Assembly: GCA_028752905.1 (NCBI GenBank)
Contig: JAQNBH010000002.1
Location: 26,829,932-26,893,931 of the forward strand
Reading direction: 5' to 3'
DNA: 64,000 nucleotides
Source of the DNA: Cladorhizidae sp. MBARI D1340-BT2
Lineage: Eukaryota > Porifera > Demospongiae > Poecilosclerida > Cladorhizidae
The position numbers and the translations under genes are program-made. Within the stretch, counting starts at the first letter, position 1; each line of letters begins with the position of its first letter. Positions 51,370 to 62,374 of the stretch are shown here, in pieces. The notes under the pieces were generated by a model. That model saw only the letters and a program-made list of their open reading frames with translations, was not told the DNA's origin and searched no databases.

Positions 51370-52278
51370 AACATATTTAGCATCAAGTAAGAGTACAATT
51401 CATAACTGCCCTAATTAACAAGACCAAAGTCCCAGATTTTGTCAACTGATAGAGAAGGCCCTTATCTGCAACATGTGAACAGATTATCAATAAATGTAGT
51501 GGTTTTTCACTGGCAGGCCACCGCTTTGGTAACTGGAAAACGCCAGGAAAAATCCCAAACCTTACCATTTTAAATCACCATAACTTGCTAATACTTAGAG
51601 TACTCAAAATTTTGGCACGTATAAAAGACAGATAATTAGAAGAGCTATCCGGTGATATAAAAATTATCTTTTTGGGGTAAAGTGTAGAAAAGTTATGAGC
51701 TTCACGGCAAAAAAACAAGATTTTCGGGGGGAAAATGAGAAACATATAGACCAAATTAGGGCAAATATCAAGATAGAGAACACATAATGAAACCTATCAT
51801 TCGAATCATATCAAGTCCATTACAGTAAAGTGTGCAGAATATTATGGATGTTTGATATCAACAGAGAGCACAGAGAGAGACCTATCTTAATAGCTATATA
51901 TCAAGTTTATTCAGTGAAGTGTGGAGAATCTATTTAGCATCAAGAGAGAGCAGAGAGAAACCTATCTTGTGATTCTATCAAGTCCATTACTGTGAAGTAT
52001 GCGGAATATACGGATGTTTGGTATCAAGAGAGAGAACAGAGAGAGGCCTACCTTTAGAGCTATATATCAAGTCTATTCAGTGAAGTGTGGAGAATCTACG
52101 AAGCTAACATGTTTAGCTCAAGATAGAGAACACTGAGAGATACCTATCTTGCAAGTCCATTACAGTGAAGTGTGCAGAATATATGGATGTTTGGTATCAA
52201 GAGAGAGCACTTGGAGAGTCCTATCTTAATAGCTGTATAACAAGTCTATTCAGTGAAGTGTGGATAATCTACGAAGCT
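51370..52278 (-). repeat. G core + block (909 bp), copy of 49656 core
   Basis: Core 51370 carries all three private variants of core 49656, but its distal half resembles the 404-free G cores that precede a block (CACGTATAAAAG). Block at 51773-52278 has ATCTACGAAGC, like the block at 47436. The unit appears to be a hybrid of two parents. Confidence 0.85.
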
Positions 52279-53992
52279 AACATGTTTAGCATCAAGTAAG
52301 AGTACAATTCATAACTGCCCTAATTAACAAGACCAAAGTCCCAGATTTTGTCAACTGATAGAGAAGGCCCTTATCTGCAACATGTGAACAGATTATCAAT
52401 AAATGTAGTGGTTTTTCACTGGCAGGCCACCGCTTTGGCAACTGGAAAACGCCAGGAAAAATCCCAAACCTTACCACTTCAAATCACCATAACTTGCTAA
52501 TACTTAGAGTACTCAAAATTTTGGCACGTACAAAAGACAGATAATTAGAAGGGCTATTCGGTGATATAAAAATTATCTTTTTTGGATAAAGTGTAGAAAA
52601 GTTATGAGCTTCACGGCAAAAAAACAAGATTTTCGGGGGGAAAATGAGAAACATATAGACCAAATTAGGGCAAATATCAAGAACATGTTTAGCATCAAGT
52701 AAGAGTACAATTCATAACTGCCCTAATTAACAAGACCAAAGTCCCAGATTTTGTCAACTGATAGAGAAGGCCCTTATCTGCAACATGTGAACAGATTATC
52801 AATAAATGTAGTGGTTTTCACTGGCAGGCCACCGCTTTGGCAACTGGAAAACGCCAGGAAAGATCCCAAACCTTACCACTTCAAATCACCATAACTTGCT
52901 AATACTTAGAGTACTTAAAATTTTGGCACGTACAAAAGACAGATAATTAGAAGAGCTATCCGGTAATATAAAAATTATCTTTTTGGGGTAAAGTGTAGAA
53001 TAGTTATGAGCTTCACGGCAAAAAAACAAGATTTTCGGGGGGGAAATGAGAAACATATAGACCAAATTAGGGCAAATATCAAGAACATGTTTAGCATCAA
53101 GTAAGAGTACAATTCATAACTGCCCTAATTAACAAGACCAAAGTCCCAGATTTTGTCAACTGATAGAGAAGGCCCTTATCTGCAACATGTGAACAGATTA
53201 TCAATAAATGTAGTGGTTTTTCACTGGCAGGCCACCGCTTTGGCAACTGGAAAACGCCAGGAAAAATCCCAAACCTCACCACTTCAAATCACCATAACTT
53301 GCTAATACTTAGAGTACTCAAAATTTTGGCACGTATAAAAGACAGATAATTAGAAGAGCTATCCGGTGATATAAAAATTATCTTTTTTGGGTAAAGTGTA
53401 GAAAAGTTATGAGCTTCACGGCAAAAAAACAAGATTTTCGGGGGGAAAATGAGAAACATATAGACCAAATTAGGGCAAATATCAAGATAGAGAACACATA
53501 ATGAAACCTATCATTCGAATCATATCAAGTCCATTACAGTAAAGTGTGCAGAATATTATGGATGTTTGATATCAACAGAGAGCACAGAGAGAGACCTATC
53601 TTAATAGCTATATATCAAGTTTATTCAGTGAAGTGTGGAGAATCTATTTAGCATCAAGAGAGAGCAGAGAGAAACCTATCTTGTGATTCTATCAAGTCCA
53701 TTACTGTGAAGTATGCGGAATATACGGATGTTTGGTATCAAGAGAGAGAACAGAGAGAGGCCTACCTTTAGAGCTATATATCAAGTCTATTCAGTGAAGT
53801 GTGGAGAATCTATGAAGCTAACATGTTTAGCTCAAGATAGAGAACACTGAGAGATACCTATCTTGCAAGTCCATTACAGTGAAGTGTGCAGAATATATGG
53901 ATGTTTGGTATCAAGAGAGAGCACTTGGAGAGTCCTATCTTAATAGCTGTATAACAAGTCTATTCAGTGAAGTGTGGATAATCTACGAAGCT
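52279..53992 (-). repeat. Higher-order repeat G-b-G-block (1714 bp)
   Basis: Cores at 52279 (G), 52682 (b) and 53084 (G, private AAACCTCACCAC). Block at 53487-53992. Third complete 1714-bp copy of the G-b-G-block plan in this zone. Confidence 0.88.
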
Positions 53993-55810
53993 AACATATT
54001 TAGCATCAAGTAAGAGTACAATTCATAACTGCCCTAATTAACAAGACCAAAGTCCCAGATTTTGTCAACTGATAGAGAAGGCCCTTATCTGCAACATGTG
54101 AACAGATTATCAATAAATGTAGTGGTTTTTCACTGGCAGGCCACCGCTTTGGTAACTGGAAAACGCCAGGAAAAATCCCAAACCTTACCACTTTAAATCA
54201 CCATAACTTGCTAATACTTAGAGTACTCAAAATTTTGGCACGTATAAAAGACAGATAATTAGAAGGGCTATCCGGTGATATAAAAATTATCTTTTTTGGG
54301 TAAAGTGTAGAAAAGTTATGAGCTTTACGGCAAAAAAACAAGATTTTCGGGGGGAAAATGAGAAACATATAGACCAAATTAGGGCAAATATCAAGATAGA
54401 GAACACATAATGAAACCTATCATTCGAATCATATCAAGTCCATTACAGTAAAGTGTGCAGAATATTATGGATGTTTGATATCAACAGAGAGCACAGAGAG
54501 AGACCTATCTTAATAGCTATATATCAAGTTTATTCAGTGAAGTGTGGAGAATCTATTTAGCATCAAGAGAGAGCAGAGAGAAACCTATCTTGTGATTCTA
54601 TCAAGTCCATTACTGTGAAGTATGTGGAATATACGGATGTTTGGTATCAAGAGAGAGAACAGAGAGAGGCCTACCTTTAGAGCTATATATCAAGTCTATT
54701 CAGTGAAGTGTGGAGAATCTATGAAGCTAACATGTTTAGCTCAAGATAGAGAACACTGAGAGATACCTATCTTGCAAGTCCATTACAGTGAAGTGTGCAG
54801 AATATATGGATGTTTGGTATCAAGAGAGAGCACTTGGAGAGTCCTATCTTAATAGCTGTATAACAAGTCTATTCAGTGAAGTGTGGATAATCTACGAAGC
54901 TAACATATTTAGCATCAAGTAAGAGTACAATTCATAACTGCCCTAATTAACAAGACCAAAGTCCCAGATTTTGTCAACTGATAGAGAAGGCCCTTATCTG
55001 CAACATGTGAACAGATTATCAATAAATGTAGTGGTTTTTCACTGGCAGGCCACCGCTTTGGCAACTGGAAAACGCCAGGAAAGATCCCAAACTTTACCAC
55101 TTCAAATCACCATAACTTGCTAATACTTAGAGTACTCAAAATGTTGGCACGTACAAAAGACAGATAATTAGAAGAGCTATCCGGTGATATAAAAATTATC
55201 TTTTTTGGGTAAAGTGTAGAAAAGTTATGAGCTTCACGGCAAAAAAACAAGATTTTCGGGGGGAAAATGAGAAACATATAGACCAAATTAGGGCAAATAT
55301 CAAGATAGAGAACACATAATGAAACCTATCATTCGAATCATATCAAGTCCATTACAGTAAAGTGTGCAGAATATTATGGATGTTTGATATCAACAGAGAG
55401 CACAGAGAGAGACCTATCTTAATAGCTATATATCAAGTTTATTCAGTGAAGTGTGGAGAATCTATTTAGCATCAAGAGAGAGCAGAGAGAAACCTATCTT
55501 GTGATTCTATCAAGTCCATTACTGTGAAGTATGCGGAATATACAGATGTTTGGTATCAAGAGAGAGAACAGAGAGAGGCCTACCTTTAGAGCTATATATC
55601 AAGTCTATTCAGTGAAGTGTGGAGAATCTATGAAGCTAACATGTTTAGCTCAAGATAGAGAACACTGAGAGATACCTATCTTGCAAGTCCATTACAGTGA
55701 AGTGTGCAGAATATATGGATGTTTGGTATCAAGAGAGAGCACTTGGAGAGTCCTATCTTAATAGCTGTATAACAAGTCTATTCAGTGAAGTGTGGATAAT
55801 CTACGAAGCT
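53993..55810 (-). repeat. Two consecutive 909-bp core + block units
   Basis: Cores at 53993 (ACATATTTAGC, TTTGGTAACTGG) and 54902 (ACATATTTAGC, GGAAAGATCCCAAACTTTACC). Blocks at 54396-54901 and 55305-55810. Core 54902 combines the GGAAAGATCCC marker of b with the 403-bp T-run length, so it looks like a conversion hybrid. Core 53993 has private GAGCTTTACGG. Confidence 0.86.
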
Positions 55811-57525
55811 AACATGTTTAGCATCAAGTAAGAGTACAATTCATAACTGCCCTAATTAACAAGACCAAAGTCCCAGATTTTGTCAACTGATAGAGAAGGC
55901 CCTTATCTGCAACATGTGAACAGATTATCAATAAATGTAGTGGTTTTTCACTGGCAGGCCACCGCTTTGGCAACTGGAAAACGCCAGGAAAAATCCCAAA
56001 CCTTAACACTTCAAATCACCATAACTTGCTAATACTTAGAGTACTCAAAATTTTGGCACGTACAAAAGACAGATAATTAGAAGGGCTATCCAGTGATATA
56101 AAAATTATCTTTTTTGGATAAAGTGTAGAAAAGTTATGAGCTTCACGGCCAAAAAACAAGATTTTCGGGGGGAAAATGAGAAACATATAGACCAAATTAG
56201 GGCAAATATCAAGAACATGTTTAGCATCAAGTAAGAGTACAATTCATAACTGCCCTAATTAACAAGACCAAAGTCCCAGATTTTGTCAACTGATAGAGAA
56301 GGCCCTTATCTGCAACATGTGAACAGATTATCAATAAATGTAGTGGTTTTTCACTGGCAGGCCACCGCTTTGGCAACTGGAAAACGCCAGGAAAAATCAC
56401 AAACCTTACCACTTCAAATCATCATAACTTCCTAATACTTAGAGTACTCAAAACTTTGGCACATACAAAAGACAGATAATTAGAAGGGACATCCGGTGAT
56501 ATAAAAATTATCTTTTTGGGGTAAAGTGTAGAATAGTTATGAGCTTCACGGCAAAAAAACAAGATTTTCGGGGGGGAAATGAGAAACATATAGACCAAAT
56601 TAGGACAAATATCAAGAACATGTTTAGCATCAAGTAAGAGTACAATTCATAACTGCCCTAATTAACAAGACCAAAGTCCCAGATTTTGTCAACTGATAGA
56701 GAAGGCCCTTATCTGCAACATGTGAACAGATTATCAATAAATGTAGTGGTTTTTCACTGGCAGGCCACCGCTTTGGCAACTGGAAAACGCCAGGAAAAAT
56801 CCCAAACCTTACCACTTCAAATCACCATAACTTGCTAATACTTAGAGTACTCAAAATTTTGGCACGTATAAAAGACAGATAATTAGAAGAGCTATCCGGT
56901 GATATAAAAATTATCTTTTTTGGGTAAAGTGTAGAAAAGTTATGAGCTTCACGGCAAAAAAACAAGATTTTCGGGGGGAAAATGAGAAACATATAGACCA
57001 AATTAGGGCAAATATCAAGATAGAGAACACATAATGAAACCTATCATTCGAATCATATCAAGTCCATTACAGTAAAGTGTGCAGAATATTATGGATGTTT
57101 GATATCAACAGAGAGCACAGAGAGAGACCTATCTTAATAGCTATATATCAAGTTTATTCAGTGAAGTGTGGAGAATCTATTTAGCATCAAGAGAGAGCAG
57201 AGAGAAACCTATCTTGTGATTCTATCAAGTCCATTACTGTGAAGTATGTGGAATATACGGATGTTTGGTATCAAGAGAGAGAACAGAGAGAGGCCTACCT
57301 TTAGAGCTATATATCAAGTCTATTCAGTGAAGTGTGGAGAATCTATGAAGCTAACATGTTTAGCTCAAGATAGAGAACACTGAGAGATACCTATCTTGCA
57401 AGTCCATTACAGTGAAGTGTGCAGAATATATGGATGTTTGGTATCAAGAGAGAGCACTTGGAGAGTCCTATCTTAATAGCTGTATAACAAGTCTATTCAG
57501 TGAAGTGTGGATAATCTACGAAGCT
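55811..57525 (-). repeat. Higher-order repeat L-V-G-block (1715 bp)
   Basis: Cores at 55811 (L), 56214 (V) and 56617 (G). Block at 57020-57525 with the GTATGTGG marker. Return of the plan typical of 7-22 kb after about 16 kb without any L core. Confidence 0.88.
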
Positions 57526-58841
57526 AACATGTTTAGCATCAAGTAAGAGTACAATTCATAACTGCCCTAATTAACAAGACCAAAGTCCCAGATTTTGTCA
57601 ACTGATAGAGAAGGCCCTTATCTGCAACATGTGAACAGATTATCAATAAATGTAGTGGTTTTTCACTGGCAGGCCACCGCTTTGGCAACTGGAAAACGCC
57701 AGGAAAAATCCCAAACCTTACCACTTCAAATCACCATAACTTGCTAATACTTAGAGTACTCAAAATTTTGGCACGTACAAAAGACAGATAATTAGAAGGG
57801 CTATTCGATGATATAAAAATTATCTTTTTTGAGTAAAGTGTAGAAAAGTTATGAGCTTCACGGCAAAAAAACAAGATTTTCGGGGGGAAAATGAGAAACA
57901 TATAGACCAAATTAGGGCAAATATCAAGAACATGTTTAGCATCAAGTAAGAGTACAATTCATAACTGCCCTAATTAACAAGACCAAAGTCCCAGATTTTG
58001 TCAACTGATAGAGAAGGCCCTTATCTGCAACATGTGAACAGATTATCAATAAATGTAGTGGTTTTTCACTGGCAGGCCTCCGCTTTGGCAACTGGAAAAC
58101 GCCAGGAAAAATCCCAAACCTTACCACTTCAAATCACCATAACTTGCTAATACTTAGAGTACTTAAAATTTTGGCACGTACAAAAGACAGATAATTAGAA
58201 GAGCTATCCGGTGATATAAAAATTATCTTTTTTGAGTAAAGTGTAGAAAAGTTATGAGCTTCACGGCAAAAAAACAAGATTTTCGGGGGGAAAATGAGAA
58301 ACATATAGACCAAATTAGGGCAAATATCAAGATAGAGAACACATAATGAAACCTATCATTCGAATCATATCAAGTCCATTACAGTAAAGTGTGCAGAATA
58401 TTATGGATGTTTGATATCAACAGAGAGCACAGAGAGAGACCTATCTTAATAGCTATATATCAAGTTTATTCAGTGAAGTGTGGAGAATCTATTTAGCATC
58501 AAGAGAGAGCAGAGAGAAACCTATCTTGTGATTCTATCAAGTCCATTACTGTGAAGTATGCGGAATATACGGATGTTTGGTATATATCAAGAGAGAGAAC
58601 AGAGAGAGGCCTACCTTTAGAGCTATATATCAAGTCTATTCAGTGAAGTGTGGAGAATCTATGAAGCTAACATGTTTAGCTCAAGATAGAGAACACTGAG
58701 AGATACCTATCTTGCAAGTCCATTACAGTGAAGTGTGCAGAATATATGGATGTTTGGTATCAAGAGAGAGCACTTGGAGAGTCCTATCTTAATAGCTGTA
58801 TAACAAGTCTATTCAGTGAAGTGTGGATAATCTACGAAGCT
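57526..58841 (-). repeat. G-G-block with 4-bp insertion in block (1316 bp)
   Basis: Cores at 57526 and 57929 (the latter has GGCCTCCGC for GGCCACCGC). Block at 58332-58841 is 510 bp: GGTATATATCAAGAG replaces GGTATCAAGAG near 58579, a 4-bp gain by slippage in a TA run. This is the only block of that length. Confidence 0.88.
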
Positions 58842-60153
58842 AACATGTTTAGCATCAAGTAAGAGTACAATTCATAACTGCCCTAATTAACAAGACCAAA
58901 GTCCCAGATTTTGTCAACTGATAGAGAAGGCCCTTATCTGCAACATGTGAACAGATTATCAATAAATGTAGTGGTTTTTCACTGGCAGGCCACCGCTTTG
59001 GCAACTGGAAAACGCCAGGAAAAATCACAAACCTTAACACTTCAAATCACCATAACTTGCTAATACTTAGAGTACTCAAAATTTTGGCACGTACAAAAGA
59101 CAGATAATTAGAAGGGCTATTCGGTGATATAAAAATTATCTTTTTTGGGTAAAGTGTAGGAAAGTTATGAGCTTCACGGCAAAAAAACAAGATTTTCGGG
59201 GGGAAAATGAGAAACATATAGACCAAATTAGGGCAAATATCAAGAACATGTTTAGCATCAAGTAAGAGTACAATTCATAACTGCCCTAATTAACAAGACC
59301 AAAGTCCCAGATTTTGTCAACTGATAGAGAAGGCCCTTATCTGCAACATGTGAACAGATTATCAATAAATGTAGTGGTTTTTCACTGGCAGGCCACCGCT
59401 TTGGCAACTGGAAAACGCCAGGAAAAATCCCAAACCTTATCACTTCAAATCACCATAACTTGCTAATACTTAGAGTACTCAAAATTTTGGCACGTACAAA
59501 AGACAGATAATTAGAAGAGCTATCCGGTGATATAAAAATTATCTTTTTTGGGTAAAGTGTAAAAAAGTTATGAGCTTCACGGCAAAAAAACAAGATTTTC
59601 GGGGGGAAAATGAGAAACATATAGACCAAATTAGGGCAAATATCAAGATAGAGAACACATAATGAAACCTATCATTCGAATCATATCAAGTCCATTACAG
59701 TAAAGTTTGCAGAATATTATGGATGTTTGATATCAACAGAGAGCACAGAGAGAGACCTATCTTAATAGCTATATATCAAGTTTATTCAGTGAAGTGTGGA
59801 GAATCTATTTAGCATCAAGAGAGAGCAGAGAGAAACCTATCTTGTGATTCTATCAAGTCCATTACTGTGAAGTATGCGGAATATACGGATGTTTGGTATC
59901 AAGAGAGAGAACAGAGAGAGGCCTACCTTTAGAGCTATATATCAAGTCTATTCAGTGAAGTGTGGAGAATCTATGAAGCTAACATGTTTAGCTCAAGATA
60001 GAGAACACTGAGAGATACCTATCTTGCAAGTCCATTACAGTGAAGTGTGCAGAATATATGGATGTTTGGTATCAAGAGAGAGCACTTGGAGAGTCCTATC
60101 TTAATAGCGGTATAACAAGTCTATTCAGTGAAGTGTGGATAATCTACGAAGCT
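58842..60153 (-). repeat. Higher-order repeat L-G-block (1312 bp)
   Basis: Cores at 58842 (L variant with ATCACAAACCTTAACAC) and 59245 (CCTTATCAC and GTGTAAAAAAG). Block at 59648-60153 with AAAGTTTGCAG and a private AATAGCGGTATAAC. Core 59245 has a near twin at 63584. Confidence 0.86.
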
Positions 60154-61465
60154 AACATGTTTAGCATCAAGTAAGAGTACAATTCATAACTGCCCTAATT
60201 AACAAGACCAAAGTCCCAGATTTTGTCAACTGATAGAGAAGGCCCTTATCTGCAACATGTGAACAGATTATCAATAAATGTAGTGGTTTTTCACTGGCAG
60301 GCCACCGCTTTGGCAACTGGAAAACGCCAGGAAAAATCACAAACCTTACCACTTCAAATCACCATAACTTGCTAATACTTAGAGTACTCAAAATTTTGGC
60401 ACGTACAAAAGACAGATAATTAGAAGGGCTATTCGGTGATATAAAAATTATCTTTTTGGGGTAAAGTGTAGAAAAGTTATGAGCTTCACGGCAAAAAAAC
60501 AAGATTTTCGGGGGGAAAATGAGAAACATATAGACCAAATTAGGGCAAATATCAAGAACATGTTTAGCATCAAGTAAGAGTACAATTCATAACTGCCCTA
60601 ATTAACAAGACCAAAGTCCCAGATTTTGTCAACTGATAGAGAAGGCCCTTATCTGCAACATGTGAACAGATTATCAATAAATGTAGTGGTTTTTCACTGG
60701 CAGGCCACCGCTTTGGCAACTGGAAAACGCCAGGAAAAATCCCAAACCTTACCACTTCAAATCACCATAACTTGCTAATACTTAGAGTACTTAAAATTTT
60801 GGCACGTACAAAAGACAGATAATTAGAAGAGCTATCAGGTGATATAAAAATTATCTTTTTGGTGTAAAGTGTAGAAAAGTTATGAGCTTCACGGCAAAAA
60901 AACAAGATTTTCGGGGGGAAAATGAGAAACATATAGACCAAATTAGGGCAAATATCAAGATAGAGAACACATAATGAAACCTATCATTCGAATCATATCA
61001 AGTCCATTACAGTAAAGTGTGCAGAATATTATGGATGTTTGATATCAACAGAGAGCACAGAGAGAGACCTATCTTAATAGCTATATATCAAGTTTATTCA
61101 GTGAAGTGTGGAGAATCTATTTAGCATCAAGAGAGAGCAGAGAGAAACCTATCTTGTGATTCTATCAAGTCCATTACTGTGAAGTATGCGGAATATACGG
61201 ATGTTTGGTATCAAGAGAGAGAACAGAGAGAGGCCTACCTTTAGAGCTATATATCAAGTCTATTCAGTGAAGTGTGGAGAATCTATGAAGCTAACATGTT
61301 TAGCTCAAGATAGAGAACACTGAGAGATACCTATCTTGCAAGTCCATTACAGTGAAGTGTGCAGAATATATGGATGTTTGGTATCAAGAGAGAGCACTTG
61401 GAGAGTCCTATCTTAATAGCTGTATAACAAGTCTATTCAGTGAAGTGTGGATAATCTACGAAGCT
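60154..61465 (-). repeat. Higher-order repeat G-G-block (1312 bp)
   Basis: Cores at 60154 (ATCACAAACC but CACCATAACTTGC, a V/G hybrid) and 60557 (G with TACTTAAAATTTTGG and private TTTTTGGTGTAAAG). Block at 60960-61465. Confidence 0.86.
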
Positions 61466-62374
61466 AACATGTTTAGCATCAAGTAAGAGTACAATACATA
61501 ACTGCCCTAATTAACAAGACCAAAGTCCCAGATTTTGTCAACTGATAGAGAAGGCCCTTATCTGCAACATGTGAACAGATTATCAATAAATGTAGTGGTT
61601 TTTCACTGGCAGGCCACCGCTTTGGCAACTGGAAAACGCCAGGAAAAATCCCAAACCTTACCACTTCAAATCACCATAACTTGCTAATACTTAGAGTACT
61701 CAAAATTTTGGCACGTACAAAAGACAGATAATTAGAAGAGCTATCCGGTGATATAAAAATTATCTTTTTTGGGTAAAGTGTAGAAAAGTTATGAGCTTCA
61801 CGGCAAAAAAACAAGATTTTCGGGGGGAAAATGAGAAACATATAGACCAAATTAGGGCAAATATCAAGATAGAGAACACATAATGAAACCTATCATTCGA
61901 ATCATATCAAGTCCATTACAGTAAAGTTTGCAGAATATTATGGATGTTTGATATCAACAGAGAGCACAGAGAGAGACCTATCTTAATAGCTATATATCAA
62001 GTTTATTCAGTGAAGTGTGGAGAATCTATTTAGCATCAAGAGAGAGCAGAGAGAAACCTATCTTGTGATTCTATCAAGTCCATTACTGTGAAGTATGCGG
62101 AATATACGGATGTTTGGTATCAAGAGAGAGAACAGAGAGAGGCCTACCTTTAGAGCTATATATCAAGTCTATTCAGTGAAGTGTGGAGAATCTATGAAGC
62201 TAACATGTTTAGCTCAAGATAGAGAACACTGAGAGATACCTATCTTGCAAGTCCATTACAGTGAAGTGTGCAGAATATATGGATGTTTGGTATCAAGAGA
62301 GAGCACTTGGAGAGTCCTATCTTAATAGCTGTATAACAAGTCTATTCAGTGAAGTGTGGATAATCTACGAAGCT
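61466..62374 (-). repeat. G core + block (909 bp), recently duplicated
   Basis: Core 61466 and block 61869-62374. The core has private ACAATACATAACTG, also found in the next core at 62375, so at least this end of the unit was copied 909 bp to the right. Confidence 0.88.
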
